A stretch of 54,227 nt of DNA from an uncultured Brachyspira sp. (GCF_944390595.1 NZ_CALXRN010000067.1:1-54227); one strand, 5' to 3'. Shown: positions 1 through 8,889, counted from the first letter of the stretch. Notes: a model not told the origin generated them from the sequence alone. A program made the numbers and translations.

Positions 1-51
1 TCAAAAGAATACCAAAAAGAATTGAAAAAGATTAAAGATATACTAAAATGA
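1..51 (+). CDS. C-terminal end of an unidentified protein (partial)
   Basis: The first frame is open from the window edge to a TGA at 49-51 and encodes 16 lysine-rich residues ending in KDILK. A hairpin follows immediately, as expected for a gene end. The tail is too short to identify a family. The gene converges on the alanine symporter. Confidence 0.5.
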   Translation, partial: SKEYQKELKKIKDILK

Positions 52-60
52 TAAAAAAAT

Positions 61-100
61 AATACCCATTTCATAATATATAAATTATAAAATAGGTATT
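61..100. terminator. Hairpin between convergent gene ends
   Basis: The arms at 61-71 and 90-100 form an 11-bp stem with one mismatch around an AT-rich loop. It lies 9 nt after the upstream stop and 14 nt before the end of the minus-strand symporter gene, so it could end transcription from both sides. Confidence 0.6.
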
Positions 101-114
101 ATTAATAATTCAAA

Positions 115-1476
115 TTATTCTATTTCAGTAGATTTAGGATCTTTCAAGTATTTTTTTGTCATAGTTATTACTATAGGCGATAATAAAAGTATAGCTATTA
201 AGTTAGGTATAGCCATAAGTCCATTAAATGTATCAGATATAGCCCAAACTAATTTTAAGTTTGTAACAGATGCTAATACTATAGCAACTATGAATGCCAA
301 TTTGTATATGGATATTACAATTTTATTTCCATTTGTTAGATAACCGAAACATTTTTCTCCGTAATAAGCCCAACCTATCATAGTAGATAAGGCAAATAAT
401 ACACTAGATATAGTAAGTATGATTTCACCTGTAAAGCCTAAAGAATTTTTAAAAGCCAATGAAGTAAGAGCTGCACCATCAACATTAGTAGTTCCATATA
501 TACCAGAAGATAAAACTACAAGCCCTGTGATTATACATATTATTAATACATTGAAAACTTCAAATATTCCCCACATACCTTGTTCTATTGGATTATTGGT
601 ATCACTTGTAGCATGTACTATAGGAGCAGTACCGATTCCTGCTTCATTAGAAAATACTCCTCTAGCTACACCATATCTCATAGCAATAAATATAGCATAT
701 CCAGATATTCCTCCTCCAATAGATTCCATAGAGAATGCACTATTTAATACTAAATTAATAGCATTAGGTAAGTTTTTAGAATTTATTATTAATATTATTA
801 AACCGGATATAAAATATAATAAAGCCATAAAAGGTACTAATTTTTCAGTTACTGTAGTTATTCTTTTTATTCCTCCAATTATAACAAGTCCTACTATAAA
901 TGCCACTATTATACCGCTTGCTATATTAGGTACTTTAAAAGTTTGCTGCATTAAACTAGCTATTGCATTAGATTGTGTCATATTTCCAGCACCAAAAGTG
1001 GCAATTCCTGCAAATATACTAAATAACATAGCAAGCCATTTTAGTTTTAATCCTTTTTCCATATAGTACATAGGACCGCCATAGTGTATTCCTTTTTCAT
1101 CTTTATTTCTAAAGTATACTGATAAAGTAACTTCTGAAAATTTAGTTATCATACCAAAAAAAGCAGATAATACCATCCAAAATAGCGCTCCTGGACCACC
1201 GGCGACTAATGCTGTCGATACACCTGCTATACTTCCTATTCCTATTGTACTGGCCAAAGCCACACTAACAGCTTGGAATGGGGTAACATTATGAGATGAT
1301 TTTTTATTAGAGCCTAAAGATCCGTAAGTCATTTTCATCCATAATACTACTCTTGTTATCTGAAATATATTTAATCTTATTGTTAAATATATTCCTGTAC
1401 CAACAAGCAGTACTAACATGTAAGGTCCCCATACGAAACTATTTACTACATTATTTATATTTTCTATTGTTTGCAT
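115..1476 (-). CDS. Alanine/glycine:cation symporter (AGCS family)
   Basis: This 453-residue inner-membrane protein has about ten hydrophobic helices and matches the sodium:alanine/glycine symporter family over its full length. The family block around residues 78-95 (GIGSIAGVSTALVAGGPGA), the GGPMYYMEKG loop, and the FSNEAGIGTAPI segment near residue 275 are all present. A GGGGAA ribosome site sits 5 nt before the ATG. The gene lies downstream of alanine dehydrogenase on the same strand, so alanine uptake and deamination are probably linked. A hairpin between the two genes suggests they are not simply one transcript. The substrate preference is inferred from the family and the neighbour. Confidence 0.92.
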   Translation of the reverse strand: MQTIENINNVVNSFVWGPYMLVLLVGTGIYLTIRLNIFQITRVVLWMKMTYGSLGSNKKSSHNVTPFQAVSVALASTIGIGSIAGVSTALVAGGPGALFWMVLSAFFGMITKFSEVTLSVYFRNKDEKGIHYGGPMYYMEKGLKLKWLAMLFSIFAGIATFGAGNMTQSNAIASLMQQTFKVPNIASGIIVAFIVGLVIIGGIKRITTVTEKLVPFMALLYFISGLIILIINSKNLPNAINLVLNSAFSMESIGGGISGYAIFIAMRYGVARGVFSNEAGIGTAPIVHATSDTNNPIEQGMWGIFEVFNVLIICIITGLVVLSSGIYGTTNVDGAALTSLAFKNSLGFTGEIILTISSVLFALSTMIGWAYYGEKCFGYLTNGNKIVISIYKLAFIVAIVLASVTNLKLVWAISDTFNGLMAIPNLIAILLLSPIVITMTKKYLKDPKSTEIE

Positions 1477-1510
1477 AATTTTCCCCTATTATAGATTTTA
1501 TCTTTATTAT

Positions 1511-1531
1511 AGAATAATTAAGAATTATTCT
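1511..1531. promoter_or_regulatory. 9-bp perfect palindrome upstream of the alanine symporter
   Basis: AGAATAATT and AATTATTCT flank a 3-nt centre. On the minus strand a TATAAT overlaps its downstream edge (1511-1506), 30 nt before the symporter start. It may be an operator on the symporter promoter. In DNA this AT-rich it could also be chance. Confidence 0.35.
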
Positions 1532-1550
1532 ATATGTTAAAAAATATACG

Positions 1551-1605
1551 GTATGGTAGTTTAGATTAGATACCGCTACAAAAAATATTTATAGCGATAC
1601 CATAC
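1551..1605 (-). terminator. Long two-part hairpin after alanine dehydrogenase
   Basis: The outer stem pairs 1551-1558 (GTATGGTA) with 1598-1605 (TACCATAC). An inner stem pairs 1574-1578 with 1592-1596. Read on the minus strand it follows the alanine dehydrogenase stop by about 23 nt and leads into CCGTATATTTTTT, so it resembles an intrinsic terminator. It would uncouple or attenuate the downstream symporter gene. Confidence 0.6.
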
Positions 1606-1628
1606 TTTAATTTAATTAACTAAATATT

Positions 1629-2741
1629 TTAGCAACCTAAAGCAGTTTTTGGATCAGTGTATTCAATACCTAATGCATCAGCAACTCCTTTAAATGTACA
1701 TTTTCCATTATAAGTATTAAGTCCTGTAAGCATAGTATTATTAGTTTTACAAATTTCTTCTAATCCTTTTTCTGCCAGCATTATTCCGTAATGAGTTGTA
1801 GAATTTGTAAGTGCTATAGTAGAAGTTCTTGCCACAGCCCCCGGCATATTAGCAACACAGTAATGTACTATACCTTCTTCAATATAGATAGGATCGTCAT
1901 GGGTTGTAGCATGAGAAGTTTCAAAACATCCGCCTTGGTCAATAGCAACATCGACGATAACAGCACCTTTTTTCATAATTTTTAAATGTTCTCTTCTTAA
2001 AAGTTTTGGAGTTTTTGCTCCAGGTATTAAAACACTTCCGATAACAACATCTGCAGTCCTGTATAATTCCTCTAATTTAGCAGGAGCACTGAAGTATGTG
2101 TTAATTCTCATATTAAATACATGGTCAATATACTCTAATCTTTTTAAATTAACATCAGTAATTGATACATTAGCACCCATACCCATAGCCATTTGTGCAG
2201 CATTAAATCCTACAACACCGGCACCAAGTATAACAACATTAGCTTTTTGTACGCCAGGTACACCGCCTAATAATATACCTTGACCGCCGAATTTTTTCTC
2301 TGTATATTTAGCAGCTTGCTGAATAGATAATCTTCCAGCTATACCGCTCATAGGAGCAAGACATGGTAATTGATTCATTTCATCTTTCATAGTTTCATAA
2401 GCTATAGATTTTATCTTCTTCTTCAATAACATATCTGTTAAAGGCTTATCAGCAGCTAAGTGTAAATAAGTATATAGGATTTGACCTTCTCTGAAACATT
2501 CATATTCTTCTTCAATAGGTTCTTTTACTTTAATAATCATATCAGCTTCAAATACTCTTTTTTTATCAGCTATTTCTGCTCCAACTTTTTTGTACTCATC
2601 ATCAGTAAAACCAGAACCTTCTCCAGCACCTTTTTCCATGATTACTTTATGACCTTTAGCAATATAATCAGCAGCATTTGCTGGTGTTAAACCTACACGG
2701 TATTCTTGGTTTTTGATTTCTTTTGGGCATCCTATAAGCAT
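1629..2741 (-). CDS. ald: Alanine dehydrogenase
   Basis: This enzyme catalyses reversible NAD-dependent deamination of L-alanine to pyruvate and ammonia in the cytoplasm. The N-terminus MLIGCPKEIKNQEYRVGLTP is the family signature. A Rossmann region (VVILGAGVVGFNAAQMAMGMGA) lies near residue 170, and the tail region PGAVARTSTIALTN is typical. I chose the ATG at 2741 (370 residues, the usual family length) because AAGGAG lies 9 nt upstream. A longer in-frame reading from 2813 would start inside the promoter region and add a hydrophobic non-homologous extension. Transcription probably starts from the TTGACA promoter at 2816-2844. Confidence 0.95.
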   Translation of the reverse strand: MLIGCPKEIKNQEYRVGLTPANAADYIAKGHKVIMEKGAGEGSGFTDDEYKKVGAEIADKKRVFEADMIIKVKEPIEEEYECFREGQILYTYLHLAADKPLTDMLLKKKIKSIAYETMKDEMNQLPCLAPMSGIAGRLSIQQAAKYTEKKFGGQGILLGGVPGVQKANVVILGAGVVGFNAAQMAMGMGANVSITDVNLKRLEYIDHVFNMRINTYFSAPAKLEELYRTADVVIGSVLIPGAKTPKLLRREHLKIMKKGAVIVDVAIDQGGCFETSHATTHDDPIYIEEGIVHYCVANMPGAVARTSTIALTNSTTHYGIMLAEKGLEEICKTNNTMLTGLNTYNGKCTFKGVADALGIEYTDPKTALGC

Positions 2742-2815
2742 AAAAAAACTCCTTAAAATAAAAATTACTATATATAGATGTATATTATATGGAATATAAA
2801 AATATACATGCATTC

Positions 2816-2844
2816 AGTATAATTGTTTTATTTGTGTTTGTCAA
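2816..2844 (-). promoter_or_regulatory. Sigma-70 promoter for ald
   Basis: On the minus strand TTGACA (2844-2839) and TATACT (2821-2816) are separated by 17 bp. The start point would fall near 2809, giving a leader of about 68 nt before the ald ATG. This also argues against a start codon at 2813. Confidence 0.8.
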
Positions 2845-2941
2845 GAAATAATGTTTATTTTTATTTCTATTTTTTCCTTTTTAATATTTTTTTTAGTGTT
2901 AATAAAACATTTAATATGAATACTATATACAATAAAATTTT

Positions 2942-2963
2942 GTATAATATACGAATATTATAC
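2942..2963. promoter_or_regulatory. Palindrome in the ald/hydrogenase divergent region
   Basis: GTATAATAT and ATATTATAC form a perfect 9-bp inverted repeat around ACGA. It contains a TATAAT-like sequence that could be the -10 element of the hydrogenase gene, so a bound protein here would block initiation. Apart from the signals listed, the 2742-3062 interval contains only AT-rich sequence. Confidence 0.45.
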
Positions 2964-2991
2964 TTGAAAAAAATATTTTTTATTTTATAAT

Positions 2992-3034
2992 ATTTTAAAC
3001 AATAAATACCATAAAAGTATTTATTGTTTAAAAT
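2992..3034. promoter_or_regulatory. 18-bp perfect inverted repeat just upstream of the hydrogenase gene
   Basis: The arms at 2992-3009 and 3017-3034 are perfect complements around a 7-nt loop. The repeat ends 15 nt before the AGGAG ribosome site and 28 nt before the GTG start. It lacks a T-run, so it is unlikely to be a plain terminator. It could be an operator, or an mRNA hairpin in the 5' leader. Confidence 0.6.
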
Positions 3035-3062
3035 ACATCACTTAATTTTAGGAGTATAGAAA

Positions 3063-4535
3063 GTGAATATTAATAATAATGCCTCACAGCTAAAAAAGGA
3101 AATCTTGGTTCAGATTACTTTAATGTTTATTGAGGATAGATTAATAGAAGATATAGACAAATTGCCTATAGAAATTATACCAAGAGACAGCAAATCAATA
3201 AGATGCTGTATTTATCATGATAGAGAAATAATAAAGAATAGAATTATGGCAAGACTTGGTATAAGTGTTGAAGGTAAAGAAGACAGCGGTATTCCATTAT
3301 CTCAATATGCTAAATTGGCATTAGAGAGAGAAAAACCAACTTGGCCTATGCTTACGGTACTTGATGAAGCATGCAATGCTTGTGTAAAAGCTAACTTTAT
3401 GGTAACTAATGCTTGTCAGGCTTGTTTGGCAAGACCATGTATGATGAACTGTCCTAAAAATGCAATAACTATTTTAGATGAGAAAAGGGCATATATAGAC
3501 AGCAGCAAATGTATTAACTGCGGATTATGTTTGAAAAATTGTCCTTATCATGCAATTATTTATATACCAGTTCCATGCGAAGAGTCATGTCCTGTAGGAG
3601 CTATTAATAAAAATGAGCAGGGTAAAGAAGTTATAGATTATCATAAATGTATATTCTGCGGAAACTGTATGAGAGAATGTCCTTTCAGTGCCATGATGGA
3701 TAAAGGCCAGCTTATAGATGTACTTAAGCATTTAAAAGATGATAAAAAAGTTAATGTTATGTATGCACCTGCTATAGCTTCTCAATTTAATGCTAAACCG
3801 GGGCAATTAAAAAGTGCTTTGTTAAAGATAGGATTTAATAAAGTATGGGAAGTAGCTTTAGGAGCTGATGTTACTTCAGATAAAGAGGCAGAAGAATTTG
3901 AAGAGAGAATGGAAAGAGGAGATAAATTAATGACTACATCATGCTGTCCTGCTTATGTTAAAGCTGTTAGAAAGCATGTTCCTGAGTTAATTCCTTGTGT
4001 ATCAGAAACTAGAACTCCTATGCATTATACAGCTGAAATGATGCATGCTGAAGATCCTGATGCTATTAATGTGTTTATAGGACCTTGTCTAGCTAAAAGA
4101 AGAGAGAGTATAGATGATGATTTAGTAGATTATTGCTTATCTATGGAAGAACTTGATGCATTATTTATTGCCACAGGTACAGATGTCGCTAAAGAAGAAG
4201 ATTTAGATTTAGGAGCTGTGCCTACTGCTTCTGGAAGAAAATATGCTATGAGCGGAGGAGTATCTGAGGCTGTTAAAATAAGATTAAAACATCCTGAAAA
4301 ATTAAAAGCTGCTGTTATTAATGGGCTTGATAAAGAAGGTATGAAGCAGTTAAAAGGTTATGGAAAAGTTCAATCCGGAGAAACTCCTGTTACTGATGAC
4401 ACTCCTAATCTTGTTGAGGTTATGGCTTGTAATGGCGGATGTGTAGGAGGTCCTTGTGTTGTGAAAAATCCTAAAGTTGCTGCTGTTCAATTACAGAGAT
4501 ATGCTTCTACTGGTTCAGAATTAAAAAAAGAATAA
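3063..4535 (+). CDS. Monomeric [FeFe]-hydrogenase-like protein, group-B type motifs
   Basis: This 490-residue protein has a poorly conserved first 100 residues, then cysteine clusters for several [4Fe-4S] centres (105-130, 150-161, 172-177, 196-206), then an H-cluster domain. The three H-cluster signatures are TSCCP at 292-296, GPCLAK at 340-345 (group A enzymes usually have MPC there) and MACNGGC at 454-460, so all expected cluster cysteines are present. The likely role is ferredoxin-linked H2 production or uptake in fermentation, but group-B enzymes are little characterised. Start is GTG with AGGAG 8 nt upstream. An 18-bp inverted repeat precedes the gene and a strong hairpin follows it. 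Confidence 0.88.
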   Translation: MNINNNASQLKKEILVQITLMFIEDRLIEDIDKLPIEIIPRDSKSIRCCIYHDREIIKNRIMARLGISVEGKEDSGIPLSQYAKLALEREKPTWPMLTVLDEACNACVKANFMVTNACQACLARPCMMNCPKNAITILDEKRAYIDSSKCINCGLCLKNCPYHAIIYIPVPCEESCPVGAINKNEQGKEVIDYHKCIFCGNCMRECPFSAMMDKGQLIDVLKHLKDDKKVNVMYAPAIASQFNAKPGQLKSALLKIGFNKVWEVALGADVTSDKEAEEFEERMERGDKLMTTSCCPAYVKAVRKHVPELIPCVSETRTPMHYTAEMMHAEDPDAINVFIGPCLAKRRESIDDDLVDYCLSMEELDALFIATGTDVAKEEDLDLGAVPTASGRKYAMSGGVSEAVKIRLKHPEKLKAAVINGLDKEGMKQLKGYGKVQSGETPVTDDTPNLVEVMACNGGCVGGPCVVKNPKVAAVQLQRYASTGSELKKE

Positions 4536-4548
4536 TAAAATATTATTA

Positions 4549-4586
4549 ATCAAAAGACAAGAGTACATTAAATCTTGTCTTTTGAT
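4549..4586. terminator. 14-bp perfect hairpin shared by two convergent genes
   Basis: Arms 4549-4562 and 4573-4586 pair perfectly around a 10-nt loop. The stem begins 13 nt after the hydrogenase stop. The loop contains the stop codon (4568-4570) of the convergent ankyrin gene, so one stem arm encodes that protein's last residues. Confidence 0.8.
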
Positions 4587-5335
4587 TTATATTCAATATT
4601 ATTAGTATTTTCATTATTGGTATTTTCTTCACTATTATTAGTATTTTCATTAACATTATTAGTATTTTCATTAACATTATTAGTATCTTCATTAACCAAT
4701 AATTTTTCTATATTATTTAATTTTCTTTCTTTGGCATAGTATAAAGCATCATGTCCTTTACTGTCTTTTATGCTTTTGTCTGCACCATGCTGCAATAAAA
4801 GTTTTACTATTTCTACATAATTGATGGTATCCTTTCCAAATATTGCAATTTCTAATAGAGCTGTTCTTGATAAATTATCTATATGATTAACTTCTATATC
4901 TGTATTTTCAAGTAAAAATTTTGTAGTTTCCCAATGTCCTTTTTCGCATGCAAGCATTAAAGCATTAGCTCCATATATATTAAGCGTAGTTTTGGTGTCA
5001 GAATTTATAGGCATAGTTTTTAATATATTTATATATCCTTTTTCACATGCATATAGAAATGGAGAATTAAATTTGTTATCCTGTATATTAACATTTGCGT
5101 TATTATCAATTAAGAGTTTTGCAATTTTCATATCATTTTTATACATTGCTATCATTAATGCTGTTCTTTTCATATCATCTTGTATATTTACATTTATACC
5201 CATTTTTATATATTCTTCTACTAAATTAATATTACCGCTATGTACAGCTGAAAAAAATGCACCTTTTATATCTGCAGATATTAATGTATTTGATATTATT
5301 AAAGTTAAAATTATAAATTTGTATAATGTTTTCAT
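4568..5335 (-). CDS. Secreted ankyrin-repeat protein with Asn/Thr-rich repetitive tail
   Basis: The 255-residue protein starts with a signal peptide (MKTLYKFIILTLIISNTLISA), so it is exported to the periplasm or beyond. About five ankyrin repeats follow (residues 25-215), with recurring LMIAM/ALMLACEKGH helices and D/N-N-x-N-V-N-I turns. Residues 217-248 are a low-complexity tail built on N-E-N-T-N-N-V, encoded by 21-bp tandem DNA repeats. Ankyrin repeats bind proteins, but the partner is unknown. The ribosome site is weak (AAGGG about 7 nt before the ATG). The stop codon lies in the loop of a terminator hairpin. Confidence 0.85.
   Translation of the reverse strand: MKTLYKFIILTLIISNTLISADIKGAFFSAVHSGNINLVEEYIKMGINVNIQDDMKRTALMIAMYKNDMKIAKLLIDNNANVNIQDNKFNSPFLYACEKGYINILKTMPINSDTKTTLNIYGANALMLACEKGHWETTKFLLENTDIEVNHIDNLSRTALLEIAIFGKDTINYVEIVKLLLQHGADKSIKDSKGHDALYYAKERKLNNIEKLLVNEDTNNVNENTNNVNENTNNSEENTNNENTNNIEYKSKDKI
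4634..4696. repeat. Three 21-bp in-frame tandem repeats in the ankyrin gene tail
   Basis: Units 4634-4654, 4655-4675 and 4676-4696 are identical except for one T-to-C change at 4687. Degenerate copies continue toward the stop. The period is seven codons, so gain or loss changes tail length without breaking the frame. Confidence 0.85.
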
Positions 5336-5531
5336 AATTAACCCTTAATTTTATATAACTTATAAAAGTTAATAATAACATATTTTTATTTTTTTACATA
5401 TATAAATATAATTTTTACTCAATGTATTAATATACAGTTTTAAATTAGTGTTTTTATTATATTTTTAATAATGGAATTAAAAAAACATCCGAATAATTAT
5501 CTAAAGAATTAATGGTTATTAGGAATTTATT

Positions 5532-6953
5532 GTGCGTTATATAGGTTTTTTTATAGCATTTATTTTATATTTTACAGCTAGCTTAAATGCTGATGTTTAT
5601 AATGTATTTTCAAACACAAATAATATTTATTATAATACTTTAAGCAGTGTTACAAATAGTTTTATATTGGATAATGCTTCTGATAATAAAGATGCTGTAT
5701 CTGATATTTCTTCATTGTTTGAAAGATCTGTATTATTAGATGCATCGTATCATCATGGCATTACTAGAAGCAGAGACATAAAATATATAGACGGTGCCAA
5801 TGGAGGTACAGCAGTACTTCTTCCAAATATAGAATCATTTATAAAGATAGAACATCATGAAAAACAATTAAATGATATTATGAGCAGTTTTACTATAGAG
5901 TTTTATTTGAATCCTTATAAGATAAGAATGAACTCTCAAGTTTTATCTAAAATGGCTATATATAATGATAATGGAGTAACAAAATACTCAGGCATAAGAG
6001 CTAATATTATAAACGGCAGATTAGTTTGGCAATTTAATAATATATTTACATATAACGGAGAATATACAAATATTACTTTATCACAGGGAGAATATTTGAA
6101 AGAAAATGAATGGAGACATCATAGTATAAGTTTTGATGCATCTACTGGAAAGTTAGTAAAATATATAGATGGTCTTGAAGAGCAGGTTATATATTTGACA
6201 AGTACAGGTGATAGAACAGGTTCTCCTTATTATGTTGATTTTACTCACATGTCTTTAGATCCTCTTTATTTGGGTCAGGGTTTTATAGGAGGTATAGATT
6301 CATTTTATTTTACTCCTAATTATAAACAAAGTTTTAATTTATATAAATATTTACCAAATGGAGAGATAATAAGTAAAGTTATAGATTTTGGAAGTGTGAA
6401 TACATTTATTGATTCTATAAATTATATCGGTAGTTTTACTAATGGTTCATATATAGATATTTATTATAGAACTTCTGATTATTATTTTGCTCCGGATGAT
6501 AATAATATAACTTGGCAATTATTAGATGATAATAATGTATTTGCCACTGTTAATAGAGCTAGATATATACAAATAAGAGCTGTATTAAAAAGTAATACGG
6601 ATAGAAATATTACACCAATATTAAATAATATTGATATAGTTTATCATAATGGCAGATTACCTCTAGTTCCAATAAATTTGACTGCTGCACCAGCAAATAA
6701 TAATTCCATTATATTAAAATGGGAGGGTTCGCATGAGAATGTTTCAGGATATAAAATATATTATGGAACTAAATCAGGAGTTTATAACAATGCTGAACAT
6801 ACTCCTATAGTAGTTGGAAATCAGACAGAATATTTATTAGAAGGATTAAATCCTGAAGAAGTTTATTATTTTAGGGTTACAGCTATAGGCGGTGAAGGCG
6901 GAAATATAGAGAGTGGTTTTTCTGAAGAAGTTTATGCTAGACCAGTTCATTAA
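5532..6953 (+). CDS. Exported protein with LamG-like and fibronectin type III domains
   Basis: The 473-residue product has a signal peptide (about residues 1-20). Residues about 90-260 look like a concanavalin/LamG-type sandwich (SSFTIEFYLNPYKI, WRHHSISFDASTGKL, DGLEE segments). The C-terminus, residues about 380-470, is a fibronectin type III module (PINLTAAPANNNSIILKWEG, GYKIYYGTKSG, YYFRVTAIGGEGG). Such proteins usually bind sugars or other proteins at the envelope; the ligand is unknown. The start is GTG with AGGAA 6 nt upstream. The following TPR gene is 20 nt away and probably co-transcribed. Confidence 0.8.
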   Translation: MRYIGFFIAFILYFTASLNADVYNVFSNTNNIYYNTLSSVTNSFILDNASDNKDAVSDISSLFERSVLLDASYHHGITRSRDIKYIDGANGGTAVLLPNIESFIKIEHHEKQLNDIMSSFTIEFYLNPYKIRMNSQVLSKMAIYNDNGVTKYSGIRANIINGRLVWQFNNIFTYNGEYTNITLSQGEYLKENEWRHHSISFDASTGKLVKYIDGLEEQVIYLTSTGDRTGSPYYVDFTHMSLDPLYLGQGFIGGIDSFYFTPNYKQSFNLYKYLPNGEIISKVIDFGSVNTFIDSINYIGSFTNGSYIDIYYRTSDYYFAPDDNNITWQLLDDNNVFATVNRARYIQIRAVLKSNTDRNITPILNNIDIVYHNGRLPLVPINLTAAPANNNSIILKWEGSHENVSGYKIYYGTKSGVYNNAEHTPIVVGNQTEYLLEGLNPEEVYYFRVTAIGGEGGNIESGFSEEVYARPVH

Positions 6954-6973
6954 AATAAAAAGGAGTATTTAAC

Positions 6974-7840
6974 GTGTCTACTACTAATACTAAAGCAATG
7001 AAATTAAGCAATCTTGCGGAAGAATTATTGAAAAAAGGAGTAAATGAGGAAGCCGTTGAAGCTTTAAAAAGAAGTATGAGACTTAGTTCAGGTGATGATA
7101 TGAAATCATACTTACAGGTTGCCGTTTCTTTATTTGAAAGTGGTAATTATGAACATGCAAAAATATTTTTAAATACTTTTTTAGAGTATTGGATGGCGGC
7201 AGAGGCATATTTTATTTTAGGTGCTATTGCCAAAAAAGAATATAGATTAGAAGAGGCATTTGAACTTTATAGAAAAGGTATTACTTTATATACATCCTCT
7301 AATTTGAATCCTTATTATGAATTTTTATCTTTATGTACTTTACTTAAAGAAGAGGATAAGGGTTTAGAAGCGGCTAAAAATGTTCTTAAAATTAATAGTA
7401 AAGATAGGGTTGCTTTAGTTTATATGGCTAATTATTTCTTTAGAAATGAGCTTTATAAAGAGGCTATGAATTTTTATAAAATTTTAGTTGATAATAATTT
7501 AGCTGATCATAATGACTATCATTATTATGGGGTTTGCTTACATGAAATTAAGGATTATAAAAGAGCAGAAAATATGTATTTACAAGCTTTAGCTATGTAT
7601 CCTGCAGATACTCCTGAAATTTTGGCTCTTAAAAATCTTAGAAGTAAAAGTTTAAGAGATAATTATCCAAATTTAGAAGAATGTAAGGCCAAATATACTA
7701 AAAAAATAAAAGAAAATCCAGAATCAAGTGATTACTTTCACCTTGGAAATATTGAATTTATTAATGAAAATTATGAAAAAGCAGCAGAATTGTATTCTAA
7801 AGCTAAAGAAGTTTATGAAGAAAAAGTTTATGTATCATAA
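6974..7840 (+). CDS. Tetratricopeptide-repeat protein
   Basis: The 288-residue protein has no signal peptide and consists mostly of helical TPR units (for example residues 14-30, 45-70, 78-105, 145-170, 185-205 and 255-280, with the A-x-x-x-Y and G-N-Y-E-x-A patterns). It is probably a cytoplasmic scaffold. The GTG start has AGGAG 8 nt upstream. It sits 20 nt after the LamG/FnIII gene, so both are probably one transcript. The function is not recognisable from sequence. Confidence 0.8.
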   Translation: MSTTNTKAMKLSNLAEELLKKGVNEEAVEALKRSMRLSSGDDMKSYLQVAVSLFESGNYEHAKIFLNTFLEYWMAAEAYFILGAIAKKEYRLEEAFELYRKGITLYTSSNLNPYYEFLSLCTLLKEEDKGLEAAKNVLKINSKDRVALVYMANYFFRNELYKEAMNFYKILVDNNLADHNDYHYYGVCLHEIKDYKRAENMYLQALAMYPADTPEILALKNLRSKSLRDNYPNLEECKAKYTKKIKENPESSDYFHLGNIEFINENYEKAAELYSKAKEVYEEKVYVS

Positions 7841-7866
7841 TTTATTAGAAATTATGATAATAAAGT

Positions 7867-8889
7867 TTAATGTACTATAACTTTGTTTCTTCCTAAATGT
7901 TTTGCTTCATACATTGCAGAATCAGCATTTTTTATAGTTACAGCTATAGGCTGCTTTGATGAACCTTTATGTTCGGCAATGCCTACGCTTACTGTTATAT
8001 TAATCATAGTAGATTCATAATTAAATCTTTTCTTTTCAATAGTTTTTCTTATTCTTTCTCCAAGTATTAATGCTTGTTCTTTCTTGGTATTTGGGCATAT
8101 AACTATAAATTCTTCTCCTCCATAACGTATTGCCACATCACTCTTTCTAAGCATATTAATATTATTGGAGTTATTGCTCAATAATTTTCCAATCTCATGA
8201 AGTACAAGATTTCCGCAGTCATGCCCGTATATATCATTGATATCTTTGAAGTGATCCAAATCCATAAATATAATTGATATACTATATTTATATCTTCTAG
8301 CTCTTTCCACCTCTTCTTCTATTATTTTATTAAAATATCTTACATTAAATAATCCTGTTAATGGATCTATTGTTGATTGAGCATGTAAAGTATCTATTTC
8401 TTTCATTAGCTTTTTTATTACTTTATCTTTTTCAATAGAGGACTTTTTTTCTATTTCATTAACAGAATAATCCATATTTCGTACTTTTGTTTTAATGACG
8501 CTTTCAAATAAGTCGTATATGTTCAAAACACCTATTGGATAATTATCAGAGTTAATTACGACAATATAATCTACTTTATTTTCTTTCATTATTTCAAAAG
8601 TGATAAGTGCATCGTCTTCAGGATGAGCAAGTATTAGGTTTTTATTCATAAAGTTTGAAATTTCTTTATTCAATATATCCTGATTTTTTTTGCTGGACAT
8701 TTTATTTAGGATATTAACCAATAATTCATCATAATTAACTACACCAACTATTTTATCAGAATCATTTGTTACTGCCAATATTTTGCTGGATTTTTTACAT
8801 ATAATGGAAATTAAGTCTGATATAGTGGAATTTTTTTTCACTATATTTATACGATTTTCCATTATTGATTTGATAATGCTTTTGTACAT
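7867..8889 (-). CDS. CBS-pair diguanylate cyclase (GGDEF)
   Basis: This 340-residue soluble protein makes cyclic di-GMP from two GTP. Residues 1-130 form a tandem CBS pair, a module that usually senses adenine nucleotides or similar ligands. A helical linker (140-170) leads to a GGDEF domain with GGEEF at 257-261. The inhibitory I-site RxxD (RKSD, 248-251) is intact with the right 5-residue spacing, so both catalysis and product inhibition look possible. No membrane segment is visible. The start at 8889 has a weak AGGG site; an ATG nine codons inside is an alternative. Confidence 0.9.
   Translation of the reverse strand: MYKSIIKSIMENRINIVKKNSTISDLISIICKKSSKILAVTNDSDKIVGVVNYDELLVNILNKMSSKKNQDILNKEISNFMNKNLILAHPEDDALITFEIMKENKVDYIVVINSDNYPIGVLNIYDLFESVIKTKVRNMDYSVNEIEKKSSIEKDKVIKKLMKEIDTLHAQSTIDPLTGLFNVRYFNKIIEEEVERARRYKYSISIIFMDLDHFKDINDIYGHDCGNLVLHEIGKLLSNNSNNINMLRKSDVAIRYGGEEFIVICPNTKKEQALILGERIRKTIEKKRFNYESTMINITVSVGIAEHKGSSKQPIAVTIKNADSAMYEAKHLGRNKVIVH

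Noticed and set aside
419-1066. 215-codon open frame opposite the alanine symporter gene
   Set aside because: It is antisense to a well-conserved gene and shows only mirrored codon bias, with no family resemblance.
2742-2813. N-terminal extension of alanine dehydrogenase
   Set aside because: It lacks a ribosome site, reaches into the promoter and has no counterpart in the family; AAGGAG marks the ATG at 2741.
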